Shown: positions 7,032 to 15,560 of the stretch, piece by piece
Layout: every line of letters starts with the position of its first letter
Position numbering within the stretch: the stretch's first letter is position 1
NCBI GenBank assembly: GCA_002898315.1
Contig: BEHV01000013.1
Span: 1 to 52,366, forward strand
Source: a bacterium HR19
GTDB taxonomy: Bacteria; Calescibacteriota; Calescibacteriia; Calescibacteriales; Calescibacteriaceae
Reading direction: 5' to 3'
Length of the DNA stretch: 52,366 bases
Program-made: the position numbers and the translations under genes
Notes under the pieces: model-generated
Database searches by the model: none
What the model was told of the DNA's origin: nothing
Seen by the model: only the letters and a program-made list of their open reading frames with translations

Positions 7032-8876
7032 TTAATTTATTTTCATTTCAGAGTAAGGTCGATCAAAGAATGTTTTCTTCAAAAACTTTCCAATACCTGC
7101 AACAAACATCATAAAGGCACCAACCCATATAAAAGAAATAAGAGGGTTATCCCATATTTTCACAAAGACCTTATTGTTTTCAACTTTGACAAAGACGATA
7201 TAGAAATCTTTGAGTATTCCCCATTTTATTCCTGCTTCTGTCGTCGGCTCGTCCCACGTAAGATACATTCTCTTTTCTGAGCTTATCTTGAACTCACGGG
7301 AGTCATCGGAAACCTCAAAATTTGCTCTTATCCCTTCCCAGTTAGGACCTCTCACACTTTCAAGCCCCAGAAGTTTTATCTTATATTCGTAAAAAGTTAT
7401 CTCATCTTCTGGTAAGAGCGCAAATTCTCCTTCTTTGTATAGGAGCTGTGAAAAAAGGATACCCGAACTCATTATAAAAAAGCCAAGATGAGCAAGAAGG
7501 GGAAAAAACCTTCCCATCCTCACCCCATCTCTTATCCATTCAAAGAAGATAACGAAGACGCCAAACGATATTGAAAGTAATCCTATTGCTATACCAAAGC
7601 CGAATTTAAAATAAGCAATAGCTCCTACAAGAAAAGAGAGGAAAAGAGGAGGTATAAAAAATTTCAGTTTATACCTGCTATCTCCCCAAGATAAATACTG
7701 ACCAAATCCCATAACTATTATAAGAAGAAGTGAAAGGGGGGCAAAGATTTTGTTGAAAAATGGTTTCCCGAAACTTATCTTGTCTCCCGTAATTGATTCA
7801 TAAATCACAGGGAAAATAGTTCCCGTAAAGACACCAACCCACATAGAAATCAAAATCAACGACCCCAAAATAATGAAAAACTCCCGAGAGAAAAACTTCA
7901 AAGAAAATCTCTTTCTCAATTTATCTGAATTTGCAAAGAAAATATAAGAAGTGATGACAACCAAAACAGAGATGAATATAAGGAAGGAAATGCCGAGCTC
8001 GGGATTTTGTAAAAAGGAATGAACAGATATGAAAACACCCGAGCGGACAAGAAATGTTCCCGTCATAGCCATAATGAAGGTGATAGAGATGAGAATTAAG
8101 CTGAAACCACGAAGAACTCTGAATTTATCTTCCATCATAGAGATGTGCAAAAATGCGGTGAGAGTAAGCCATGGGATAAAAGACGCGTTCTCAACAGGGT
8201 CCCACGCCCAATATCCTCCCCAACCGAGTTCAGAATAAGCCCACCAACCGCCTACTATTATGCCGGCTGTCAGCCAAGCCCAGTTGAAAACCGCCCACTT
8301 CCTGTAATTTATATTCTGACCCGTGTCAAAAATCTTTCCGATATAAAGAGAAAACGGGATGACCGTTCCTGTAAGCCCCATATAAAGAAAAACGGGATGC
8401 AAAACCATACCAAAATGCTGTAAAAGAGGATTCAACTCCCTGCCGTCTTCCGGCGGAGGATAAAGAAATGAAAGAGCAGGAGATATGAAATTTGCGAGGA
8501 AGAGAAAAAAACTCAGAGTAAAAAAGCCAACCGCATAAGAGATATTGCTTTTTATATCACATATAGAAAGCTGAAAAGATAGTAAAAGTGACCAGAAAAG
8601 AATAGAACCCTCTTGTCCACCCCACAGAGCAGTTATCTTATAAATAAGCGGAAGGTGAGAATTTGAGTGTGATGAAACGAATTTTATAAAGTAGTGTCCA
8701 TTCACAAGAGATACAACGAGGTCAAAACAAGCCATAAATATAAGGAGAAGAGAAAGTTTGTTCAAACCTGAAAGTATTTTTGTATCTTTTGCTCTGAAAG
8801 AAGTGAGGAGCCCAAAAAGAGAAGTTAAAAGTGCAGAAAACAACAAAAACTGTCCGAGCTTTAAAGTAAAAAACAT
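7032..8876 (-). CDS. ccmF: Cytochrome c haem lyase subunit CcmF
   Basis: Polytopic inner-membrane protein of the haem lyase that attaches haem to apocytochrome c in the periplasm. About 14 hydrophobic spans are present. The tryptophan-rich haem-handling loop reads GWGGYWAWDPVENASF, and an earlier WGGQEGS loop is also present. A long periplasmic C-terminal domain precedes the last span, as in the family. The 614-residue length with start ATG 8876 (MFFTLKLGQ) fits; an in-frame TTG at 8921 would add 15 residues not expected in CcmF. No Shine-Dalgarno is seen. It is separated from ccmH by about 2.5 kb of unrelated genes. Confidence 0.94.
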   Translation of the reverse strand: MFFTLKLGQFLLFSALLTSLFGLLTSFRAKDTKILSGLNKLSLLLIFMACFDLVVSLVNGHYFIKFVSSHSNSHLPLIYKITALWGGQEGSILFWSLLLSFQLSICDIKSNISYAVGFFTLSFFLFLANFISPALSFLYPPPEDGRELNPLLQHFGMVLHPVFLYMGLTGTVIPFSLYIGKIFDTGQNINYRKWAVFNWAWLTAGIIVGGWWAYSELGWGGYWAWDPVENASFIPWLTLTAFLHISMMEDKFRVLRGFSLILISITFIMAMTGTFLVRSGVFISVHSFLQNPELGISFLIFISVLVVITSYIFFANSDKLRKRFSLKFFSREFFIILGSLILISMWVGVFTGTIFPVIYESITGDKISFGKPFFNKIFAPLSLLLIIVMGFGQYLSWGDSRYKLKFFIPPLFLSFLVGAIAYFKFGFGIAIGLLSISFGVFVIFFEWIRDGVRMGRFFPLLAHLGFFIMSSGILFSQLLYKEGEFALLPEDEITFYEYKIKLLGLESVRGPNWEGIRANFEVSDDSREFKISSEKRMYLTWDEPTTEAGIKWGILKDFYIVFVKVENNKVFVKIWDNPLISFIWVGAFMMFVAGIGKFLKKTFFDRPYSEMKIN

Positions 8877-8972
8877 TCTATTAAATATTTCTGAAAATAA
8901 GATAAAAATGAGTTTATTCAAAAATAAATTGAAAATCTATACTGAGGCAGAAAAATTTTTCAGGTGAAGAGT

Positions 8973-10079
8973 TTATCTCCTCAACATATCAAGCGCCAGA
9001 TTCATAAAAGAAACTGCTCTCCGAAGCGAAGAAATATCTGAATTCAAAATAACCTGTTTCAAGTTCAAAATAACAGCATCAGAAGTCATATCTGCATCTT
9101 CGTAATTTCCCTGAAGAACTTTAAGCTTTGACTTTATTATATCTCCTAAATCATTTCTCTGAGAGAGTTTTGCTATCTTCTGTCCGATAAACCCCCTTAT
9201 ATCAGATAAGTTTTTGAGGACAACTTCAAGATTTTGAGATACCATATCTGCTCCTTCCTCAAAGTCAGAAGGTATGCCAAGCTGGGCGGGTTCAAGAGAA
9301 GGTATGAAAAATCTTTCTTCATCGTTCTCACCATCTCCGAAAACTATAAGCTGTGGGTCCGCTCTTCCCTCAACCTTAACAGAAAAATCACTCGTGCCCT
9401 GAACTCTGATGCTTACTCCTAATTCTTCAAAGTCCACTATAAACGGCATATCTGATGGTTTCCCAACAACCTCTTTATTTTCTGTAAAGACGGGGGAGCC
9501 ATCTAAAAACAAAGTGGCTTGAAAATTATCCCCAACTCTATCAAATTGAATTTGAAAACTCTGATACTGCTTTATACCAAACCGGATGAAGTTAAGCCCC
9601 GATAGATTGAAATCTGTTTTTCTGAATTCAACATCACCACTTATGACCTCAACAGAAATAACAGAGTTAGAAAATCCACCTCTCCCCAGAACTTTTGAAA
9701 AAATAGTTGTTCTTCTCACAAGCTGTTCAAGAGCAGAAAGATTTTCTTTATACGCTTTTTCAAGCTCCTGAAATTCCTGATTATCTGACGATAAGCTTGC
9801 TCTATCAGAAATCATTTTTAGATTCTGGACATAGTTTGAGACCTGATTCAGAAGTTCTTCATATTTTTGAAGAACCGAGACATTTTTAGTAATGTGCTGT
9901 GATATAAAATCAAGCGTCTGAACACGCAGAGAAACAGAGTTTGCAAGAGCAATAGAAGTAGGAGAGTCGCTCTCATTTATTCTTCCCGACGATATTCTTC
10001 TTGAAACAGATTGAATATCTGATACATTTTTACGAACTTCGTTGAGTATAAAATGAGATATTGTTTTTGAAACCTTCAC
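8973..10079 (-). CDS. Flagellin / FlgL-family filament protein
   Basis: A 368-residue protein with flagellin ends. The N-terminal helices contain SRRISSGRINESDSP, matching the LSSG.RIN..DDP signature, and a heptad-rich coiled coil (residues 45-120). The C-terminal helices contain YEDADM followed by a long amphipathic helix ending LDMLRR. The variable middle (about residues 140-270) is beta-rich. Either flagellin or the hook-filament junction protein FlgL would have these ends; the adjacent FliW, a flagellin chaperone, favours flagellin. The GTG start overlaps the stop of the upstream glycosyltransferase gene (GTGA), so the two are translationally coupled. No other flagellin gene is in the window. 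Confidence 0.85.
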   Translation of the reverse strand: MKVSKTISHFILNEVRKNVSDIQSVSRRISSGRINESDSPTSIALANSVSLRVQTLDFISQHITKNVSVLQKYEELLNQVSNYVQNLKMISDRASLSSDNQEFQELEKAYKENLSALEQLVRRTTIFSKVLGRGGFSNSVISVEVISGDVEFRKTDFNLSGLNFIRFGIKQYQSFQIQFDRVGDNFQATLFLDGSPVFTENKEVVGKPSDMPFIVDFEELGVSIRVQGTSDFSVKVEGRADPQLIVFGDGENDEERFFIPSLEPAQLGIPSDFEEGADMVSQNLEVVLKNLSDIRGFIGQKIAKLSQRNDLGDIIKSKLKVLQGNYEDADMTSDAVILNLKQVILNSDISSLRRAVSFMNLALDMLRR

Positions 10080-11806
10080 TGCGAAATCACCTGAGAGGTT
10101 ATTTTCTCTATTTCTGCAACTATTTTGTCATAAACTTCTTTATCGGTTTCTTTTTCTGGTGATAGATTAAGGAGCAGTGTTGCATTCTGCAAGGCAACGG
10201 TCTTTAAAAACTTATTTGAGAATTTTTCTGATATTCTAACCCAAGCATAAGATAGGTCAGAAAATGAATCAGCAACGACCTTTACTCCCGCAATCTCACA
10301 TGCAGTAGATAAAAGTTCAACAGAAAATTTTACCTCCCCGAGTTTCAAGAATATATTCGCAAGAGCAGTGAGAGCGGTCAAGATATACACCGAATTTTCT
10401 TTTGTAGGTTGTATAACTTCAAGGTATCTTTTGAAAAGGTCAATGGTCTTTGAAAGGTCGTTGCCGTACATAAATTCAAAATGAGCGTAGTTGAATAAAA
10501 TATCGGGATTTTCGTCCTTCATCATGCTGTATGCTTTCTCGTAGTAGTTTTTTGCATCTTCTATTTTCCCCAATCTTTCGGAAGCGAAAGCGAGGTTTGA
10601 GATATGATGTGGTTCAAGCTTATCTTCAATTTTTTTGAGCGTCTCATAAATAAGTTCCCACTTTTCGCATTTTCCTGCACAATCTACAAACTCATCAAGA
10701 GCTTGCGGGACTTCAATTATATATTCAGGAGACATATTCACAAGCTGTTCAAAGTTTCTCAGAGATTCATCGTATCTTTTGAGATGATAAAGAACCCTTG
10801 CCTTACCCATAAAATATTTTCTCTTCAAAGAGTCGGGAGATATAGGTATAAGAGATACGAGAAAACCTTTTTTCCTTGCCTTTTCAAGTTCATCAAGTGC
10901 TTTTTCAAATTCACCTTTGACGAAAAATACCTCTGACTTTGCTAAATTCAAAGCTCCCTCATCAGGTCTCACTTTCTCCGCCTCTCCAAGATGATAAAGA
11001 ACCTTATCCCAATCACCAATAAATCTCCTTATATCAACACCTAACATGTGAAGGTCATAGAGCCACATATAAGCGTTCTGAGGAATAAGCGATAGAGCTT
11101 CGTCAAGCTTCCTCAAAGCATCTTCTATTCTCCCTAGCTTTGCGTATGAGAAAGCAAGGTATCTTTTTATCCAGAAAGAAGGATTGCTCTTTTCTTCTTC
11201 CTCAAGAAGTCGGATATTTCTCTGCATCTTCTGCTGCAACTTTTCGGGATCGTGGTAGCCGGTATGAGTTATTTTTATTGTCGTGTATTTTTGTTTTATT
11301 TTGAGCTTTTCTATTGAGAAGATAACCTGCTCGTGAATCCTTCCTTCAAATTTTATCTCCTCGTGTCTTGGGAACAATCTCAGCTGATACCAGTACCATG
11401 CGTCATTTCTGCTTGAAGAATCTTTGCTCTCTATAATTTTGCTTTCTATGAGGAAGTAGTAGGCGGAATCTTTTGTGGGCGGTAGGTTCTTTTTCAGCTC
11501 TATTATCTTTTCTATGTTGAAATCGTCTATCACATCATCTGCGTCAAGCCACATTATCCAATCACAAGTTGCATGTTTCAAAGATTCGTTCCTCGCAGCT
11601 GAAAAGTCATCACACCACTGGAAAAAATAAACCTTTGCTCCAAACTCACGAGCTATCTCGGGTGTTCTATCAGTGCTACCCGTATCAACAACAACTATCT
11701 CGTCTGCAAATTTTTTAGCAGATGAAAGAACGTTCGGAATGTTTTTCTCCTCGTTCCTCGCTATAATACAAACACTTATTGTGTTTCCTTTTGATGATTT
11801 AGCCAT
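10076..11806 (-). CDS. Family 2 glycosyltransferase with C-terminal TPR repeats
   Basis: A 576-residue cytoplasmic protein. Residues 8-110 form a GT-A fold: ISVCIIARNEEKNI, then VVVDTGSTDRT and the metal-binding WLDADD. From about residue 200 to 550 there are many tetratricopeptide-type helical pairs (AKLGRIEDALRKLDEAL, MSPEY, SERLGKIEDAKNYYEKAY), a layout known from SunS-like and other protein-modifying glycosyltransferases. It sits between fliW and flagellin in one tight operon (17-base gap upstream, 4-base overlap downstream). Glycosylation of flagellin is therefore a reasonable inference, with the TPR part binding the acceptor protein. The sugar donor is unknown. Confidence 0.88.
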   Translation of the reverse strand: MAKSSKGNTISVCIIARNEEKNIPNVLSSAKKFADEIVVVDTGSTDRTPEIAREFGAKVYFFQWCDDFSAARNESLKHATCDWIMWLDADDVIDDFNIEKIIELKKNLPPTKDSAYYFLIESKIIESKDSSSRNDAWYWYQLRLFPRHEEIKFEGRIHEQVIFSIEKLKIKQKYTTIKITHTGYHDPEKLQQKMQRNIRLLEEEEKSNPSFWIKRYLAFSYAKLGRIEDALRKLDEALSLIPQNAYMWLYDLHMLGVDIRRFIGDWDKVLYHLGEAEKVRPDEGALNLAKSEVFFVKGEFEKALDELEKARKKGFLVSLIPISPDSLKRKYFMGKARVLYHLKRYDESLRNFEQLVNMSPEYIIEVPQALDEFVDCAGKCEKWELIYETLKKIEDKLEPHHISNLAFASERLGKIEDAKNYYEKAYSMMKDENPDILFNYAHFEFMYGNDLSKTIDLFKRYLEVIQPTKENSVYILTALTALANIFLKLGEVKFSVELLSTACEIAGVKVVADSFSDLSYAWVRISEKFSNKFLKTVALQNATLLLNLSPEKETDKEVYDKIVAEIEKITSQVISQ

Positions 11807-11823
11807 ACTTCCCTCAACCTCCT

Positions 11824-12303
11824 TTACTTACCATGATGTATATGCTCCTTCGGTTTTTCAGGTGAAGTTTCATCTTTCTTGACCAAAAGTTCAACATCTA
11901 AAAGCTCTTCGGGACCTTCAAGTACAAGATGTTTGCCTTTTTTATTCCTTGCGTTTATTATGATTGGAGCAAGAAGGTTTGCAAAGAACTTACCGTTTTC
12001 ACACCTCAAAATAACTCTAACAGCAACATCTGCAACATCTTGAACCTCTATATCTTTCACCTCTTCGGGAGAAGAGAGGATAGAATAGTTATGAACTATA
12101 AAAGATGGATCAACAACAAAAAAAGCGAGGTTTGGATTTTCAAAAGAGTGAAGGACTTCAAGCGGAAAAGGCAAACTATCATTCACAACTTTCAGCAAGA
12201 AGAACTTTTTCTCTTCTGGGAAACCTATCAAGCCATCTGGGAAGAAAAAGACCTCATCTGGATTTATTTCAATCTGACCGAAAATTCTGGAATTGAACTG
12301 CAT
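11824..12303 (-). CDS. fliW: Flagellar assembly factor FliW
   Basis: Binds flagellin and, in many bacteria, CsrA, so that flagellin translation responds to export. The 159-residue protein has the family core FGQIEINPDEVFFFPDGLIGFPEEKKFFLL near the N-terminus, split here by no gaps, and the FFVVDP motif in the middle. A His/Lys-rich tail (KPKEHIHHGK) extends past the usual end. It is the first gene of an apparent operon with the glycosyltransferase-TPR protein and flagellin. No csrA is in the window. Upstream, the HU terminator at 12413-12440 separates it from the preceding unit. Confidence 0.93.
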   Translation of the reverse strand: MQFNSRIFGQIEINPDEVFFFPDGLIGFPEEKKFFLLKVVNDSLPFPLEVLHSFENPNLAFFVVDPSFIVHNYSILSSPEEVKDIEVQDVADVAVRVILRCENGKFFANLLAPIIINARNKKGKHLVLEGPEELLDVELLVKKDETSPEKPKEHIHHGK

Positions 12304-12412
12304 ATTTTTCTATTTTCGGAAAAAGAAGGAAAAAGTTAAGAGAGAAGATAAAAAATTTTTTCTGAATTTTCTGAAAATTTTGTTGATGGATTCAGAGAGA
12401 AAAAGAGAGAAA

Positions 12413-12440
12413 GGGAGCGGACAAGACAAAATCCGCTCCC
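12413..12440 (-). terminator. Rho-independent terminator after the HU gene
   Basis: A 9-base perfect inverted repeat (GGGAGCGGA / TCCGCTCCC) with a 10-base loop lies 31 bases past the HU stop. On the minus strand it is followed by a pyrimidine run (TTTCTCTCTTTTT). Confidence 0.75.
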
Positions 12441-12470
12441 CTGATTTTATCTGCACTTTCAAAGAGAAAA

Positions 12471-12743
12471 CTACTTCACTGCAGCTTTGAGTTTGTTTCC
12501 TGGTTTAAACCTTGGCACCCTTCCACCGGGTATGTTGATGGTCTCCCCGGTTTTTGGATTTCTGCCCTTTCTTGCTTTCCTTTTCGCAACATACCAGGTT
12601 CCGAACCCCGGCAGTGCGAGTCTATCTCCTTTTTTCAGGACCGCCTCAACTGTTGACAGGAAGGCGTCCAGTACGAGTTTTACCTGTGCCTTTGATTGCT
12701 TTGTTTTTTTTGCTATTTCATCTATAAGCTGTGCCTTGTTCAT
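12471..12743 (-). CDS. hup: HU family DNA-binding protein
   Basis: Small nucleoid protein that bends and compacts DNA as a dimer. The 90 residues cover the whole fold: N-terminal helices beginning MNKAQLIDEIAKK, then the GFGTWYV.KR.ARKGRNP.TGE beta-arm region and the closing P.FKPGN.LK helix. The start ATG 12743 has an AAAGGAGGTG ribosome binding site at ideal spacing; an upstream in-frame start at 12764 lies inside that site and is rejected. It is monocistronic, with a 357-base upstream gap and its own terminator. Confidence 0.96.
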   Translation of the reverse strand: MNKAQLIDEIAKKTKQSKAQVKLVLDAFLSTVEAVLKKGDRLALPGFGTWYVAKRKARKGRNPKTGETINIPGGRVPRFKPGNKLKAAVK

Positions 12744-13100
12744 AGTTTTTCCACCTCCTTTCATCGTTTATTTTAAATTTCTTGGTTGCGAGAGAGCATA
12801 GAAAAATCAAGGGAATTTGAGGTAAGAGCTTTTTGCGATTTTTCAAGCGGGAAATGTGGCTGATATTTTTTCTTTCTGATGCTTTATTATTCTGCGTCTC
12901 TGAAAACCTTGATAGATAAGGGTTTTCTTTTCGGTAGTTCAAGTTTCCGAAAAAACGTGGTCTGACCGTTTTATGATTTTACAAACATATTGCATTTTCA
13001 TTTATGTATTTTTTCTTTTGCATTAAGGATAAAAATTTAGGATATTTCCACCGACCTAAATAAAACCAAAAAAGGTTATATAAAATGAAGAGAAAATTTA
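12744..13100. other. 357-base intergenic region upstream of HU
   Basis: No convincing gene. It holds the HU ribosome binding site and a TAAAAT -10-like hexamer shortly before it on the minus strand. An imperfect inverted repeat at 12902-12928 (GAAAACCTT / AAGGGTTTTC) could be a weak hairpin. I do not recognise any known structured RNA. Confidence 0.5.
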
Positions 13101-13847
13101 TCATCTGCCCAGAAAAAGTCGGGAAGAAAGAATTGATGGCAGACCCGCATCTAAAATCTTCTGCGCTGCTTTGCTTATATCATACTCTACTCTAAAAACT
13201 CTGTAAATCTTCCCGTCCTCTATGAAGCCGAAAGCTGACTTCGGATTCCTGTCTCTTGGTTGTCCTACACTCCCCACATTTATCGCAACGACTTCAAAAT
13301 CGTCAAAGTTTATCTCCTCAAACTCTCCGTATAAAATACCGCTCTCACCGTTTTTCACACCAAACGAATAGGTGATATGAGCGTGTCCCGAAAAGCTCGC
13401 CTTAAACCCGCTCGCAGAAAGAAATTTCAGCGACCACAAAACCGCATCACTGCTTACAAGATAAATAAATGAGTCCGGAGAATATGGCGCCCCGTGCGAA
13501 AAGAAAAAACCATCCAATTCATAAGTCAAAGGCAGTGTCTTTATCCACTCTATATACTCATCTTTCAAAGTTTTCTTCGTCCATTCCACAGCTACCCTTG
13601 CGTGTTCCACAAAGTAATCGTCTTTTATTATTCCAGCCACCGCTGCATCGTGATTCCCGAGCAAAACAACATCGCAGTACTTCCTCACAAGCTCACAGCA
13701 CTCATTGGGGTTCGCTCCATAGCCCACAATATCTCCAAGACATACAACTTTATCGGGATTCAACTTCTCTACCTCTTTTAGAACCTCCTCCAGCGCCTCT
13801 AAATTTGAGTGTATATCTGATATGATGGCTACATTACCCGAAGACAT
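13101..13847 (-). CDS. Calcineurin-like metallophosphoesterase (YfcE/MJ0936-like)
   Basis: Binuclear-metal phosphoesterase of 248 aa. The metal ligands are visible in order: SDIHSN near the N-terminus, CLGDIVGYG about 30 residues later, LLGNHD, then FFSHGAPYS and FSGHAH. The protein lacks a signal peptide, so it acts in the cytoplasm; the substrate is unknown (cyclic nucleotides or phosphodiesters in relatives). Two adjacent ATGs exist; the second (13847) lies 6 bases after a TAAATT -10-like box, matching other leaderless candidates here, and there is no Shine-Dalgarno. With a cyclase nearby, a cyclic-nucleotide phosphodiesterase role is conceivable but unsupported. Confidence 0.88.
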   Translation of the reverse strand: MSSGNVAIISDIHSNLEALEEVLKEVEKLNPDKVVCLGDIVGYGANPNECCELVRKYCDVVLLGNHDAAVAGIIKDDYFVEHARVAVEWTKKTLKDEYIEWIKTLPLTYELDGFFFSHGAPYSPDSFIYLVSSDAVLWSLKFLSASGFKASFSGHAHITYSFGVKNGESGILYGEFEEINFDDFEVVAINVGSVGQPRDRNPKSAFGFIEDGKIYRVFRVEYDISKAAQKILDAGLPSILSSRLFLGR

Positions 13848-13853
13848 CATATA

Positions 13854-13859
13854 AATTTA
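13854..13859 (-). promoter_or_regulatory. -10-like TAAATT, probable leaderless start
   Basis: TAAATT on the minus strand lies exactly 6 bases before ATG 13847, with no ribosome binding site between. Confidence 0.45.
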
Positions 13860-13888
13860 ACATAATCTATGGAAAATAGAAAAATTCG

Positions 13889-14392
13889 TCAAAACAAACG
13901 ACCTACTTTCTCTATCCAGCTTGTATCTTCTAACTCTTCAAGAATTTCTGAAATCCTCTGGCGTAGCAGAGGGTGAATTATGTCTTCTATCTCCAAAATA
14001 GGTATAAGAATAAACTTTCTTTTATGCGCAAGAGGATGGGGGATTTTGAGCTCTTCTTCCTCCCAGATTCCGCCTTCCCAAAATATTATATCTATATCAA
14101 TTGGACGACTTGAATAAGACCTGCCAAACCTGAAAGCGTAATCTCTCCTCTCTTCTCTTCCCAAAAATTTCTCAATCCTCTTGAAAAACATAAAGAGAGT
14201 TCTCGGAGGTAAATCAGATTCCACTTTGAGACAAACATTAAGAAAAGGATAACCTTCAAACCCCCATGCTTCACTTTCATATAGAGAAGAAATTTTCTCT
14301 ACTTTGCAGACCTCTGATATAAGTTCTACTGCCTCTTTCAAATACCATAACCTCGGTTCTTCATTGCTACCCAAAGAAATCCAGTATTCCAT
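13889..14392 (-). CDS. folK: 2-amino-4-hydroxy-6-hydroxymethyldihydropteridine pyrophosphokinase
   Basis: Transfers pyrophosphate from ATP to the pterin alcohol in folate synthesis. The 167 aa match HPPK size. Motifs: SLGSNEEPR at the N-terminus, the central RPIDIDIIFW (metal-binding Asp pair) and IPHPLAHKRKFILIPI. The ATG 14392 has AGGAG just upstream. Other folate genes (folB, folP) are not adjacent. The gap to the downstream metallophosphatase is 38 bases, so co-transcription is possible. Confidence 0.93.
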   Translation of the reverse strand: MEYWISLGSNEEPRLWYLKEAVELISEVCKVEKISSLYESEAWGFEGYPFLNVCLKVESDLPPRTLFMFFKRIEKFLGREERRDYAFRFGRSYSSRPIDIDIIFWEGGIWEEEELKIPHPLAHKRKFILIPILEIEDIIHPLLRQRISEILEELEDTSWIEKVGRLF

Positions 14393-14462
14393 AACTCCTG
14401 AATAAAAATTTTAATCTGAAATTTAATGAATGAATGAAAGATAGATGAATGTGAGAAGAAGG

Positions 14463-14491
14463 GGGAGGGAAAAAACGAAAAAATCCCTCCC
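14463..14491 (-). terminator. Hairpin terminator after the TRL-like lipoprotein gene
   Basis: GGGAGGGA and TCCCTCCC form an 8-base stem with a 13-base A/T-rich loop, starting 15 bases past the stop codon. The following minus-strand sequence is pyrimidine-rich (CCCTTCTTCTC) rather than a pure T run. Confidence 0.6.
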
Positions 14492-14506
14492 TCTATACAT
14501 TATTTC

Positions 14507-14821
14507 TTACTCACCAGTGACTATAACGCAGTAAGTTCCATAGAGAAGGAGTATGTTTGTGATTTTATAGTCAATGCTTGTTATCTCTTTTATACCAGCT
14601 TTTGCTGCCGCTTCCTTTACAGACGCATCTCCGACACTTATTAAACCAAGAATATTAGAAGCACAGCTTTCACCTACTTTTGAACCTATCTTTTGATTGT
14701 GGTCGCCTGTGTGGAGTTTCAAGTCCGTATAAAAGAAACCTATTTGGAGTGGAGCTAATGCACAGCCCGAGAGGAACAGAACCCAAGAAACCAATAAACC
14801 CGCTAACCCTATCTTCTTCAT
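14507..14821 (-). CDS. TRL-like family lipoprotein
   Basis: A 104-residue small exported lipoprotein. The signal peptide (MKKIGLAGLLVSWVLF) leads to the lipobox LSGC, so acylation at Cys would anchor the mature protein in a membrane. The mature part has the TRL-family look: an early YTD segment, then GE.CA.NILGL...GD.S...A...GI..I..ID...... The function of this family is unknown. The start was set at ATG 14821 because GGAGG lies upstream; the longer frame from 14842 includes the ribosome binding site. It is monocistronic with a hairpin terminator. Confidence 0.82.
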   Translation of the reverse strand: MKKIGLAGLLVSWVLFLSGCALAPLQIGFFYTDLKLHTGDHNQKIGSKVGESCASNILGLISVGDASVKEAAAKAGIKEITSIDYKITNILLLYGTYCVIVTGE

Positions 14822-14970
14822 ATTTTCCTTACCTCCTCCCAAGTTTTTATTTATCTTACTCCAATTTTAAAAATTTTCAGCAAATTTTATTGGGAAAACA
14901 TTCTGATAAAAAGACATAAAACATAAGCAGAAAAAGATTTACGAGCGGTTTATTTTATAATTTTTATTTA

Positions 14971-14980
14971 AAGGAGGTGA
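14971..14980 (+). promoter_or_regulatory. Strong Shine-Dalgarno without a matching start codon
   Basis: AAGGAGGTGA, an excellent anti-16S match, lies 5' of the 14995-15507 membrane-protein frame, but the only nearby standard start (TTG 14982) is in a different frame that closes soon after. Confidence 0.55.
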
Positions 14981-14994
14981 TTTGAACCACATTC

Positions 14995-15507
14995 ATCTAC
15001 GACCCAATAATTTTATTTCTGCTCGGAGCATTCCTATCACGAGCTAAAAACAAAACTGTATTTGTTATTCCTCTGCTCTTTGTATTGCTTTCAGCAGGCA
15101 CATACTTTATAAACCCTGACTGGGCTTTTATGTTCTTCGTGGATTCAAGAAAATTTCCGCTCTGGAGTATATTACTCATTTTCGCCTCATACTTTCTCAT
15201 CTTCTTCCTCGCTTACTACATAGGAAAAAGAATGAGAAGAGAAACATTGATTCTGATGATGTCTTTCATCTCTCTTATTTTTGTTATTATTTTTATTTTA
15301 ACCTTTGATAGAGCTTTCTTTTGGGGAAATTACCTGAGTTTTCTCGGATTGCAGAACAAGGGATTTTTATACCTTATATTTAACTTTTTCGGGAATAAAA
15401 TCGGAAAATTTGTTCTTGTGGGCGGAGCAATCTTCTCAGCAATATCATTTGCTATATTGATAAAAGATGAAGGAATAAGAGATTTCGTCTCTCCCACCAA
15501 AAAATAA
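14995..15507 (+). CDS. Multi-span membrane protein of unknown function (start uncertain)
   Basis: I do not recognise a family. The frame has a hydrophobic protein pattern that is open from 14986: spans at DPIILFLLGAFLS, TVFVIPLLFVLLSAGTYF, PLWSILLIFASYFLIFFLAYYI, TLILMMSFISLIFVIIFILTF and FVLVGGAIFSAISFAILI, with a basic KRMRR loop and a charged C-terminus. The first standard in-frame start is TTG 15085, which would cut off the first one and a half spans and leave the ribosome binding site 100 bases away. ATC 14995 is used here as a provisional start. A frameshift near 14990 joining TTG 14982 to this frame is an alternative. It is followed by carA after 53 bases. Confidence 0.65.
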   Translation: MYDPIILFLLGAFLSRAKNKTVFVIPLLFVLLSAGTYFINPDWAFMFFVDSRKFPLWSILLIFASYFLIFFLAYYIGKRMRRETLILMMSFISLIFVIIFILTFDRAFFWGNYLSFLGLQNKGFLYLIFNFFGNKIGKFVLVGGAIFSAISFAILIKDEGIRDFVSPTKK

Positions 15508-15560
15508 CAAACTGAAAATTAAAAAAACATCTTCACCCAATACCTATAAATAAAAGTTAG

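Noticed and set aside
12902-12928. Imperfect hairpin GAAAACCTT/AAGGGTTTTC
   Set aside because: Short, imperfect and not next to a gene end; not enough for a terminator or RNA call.
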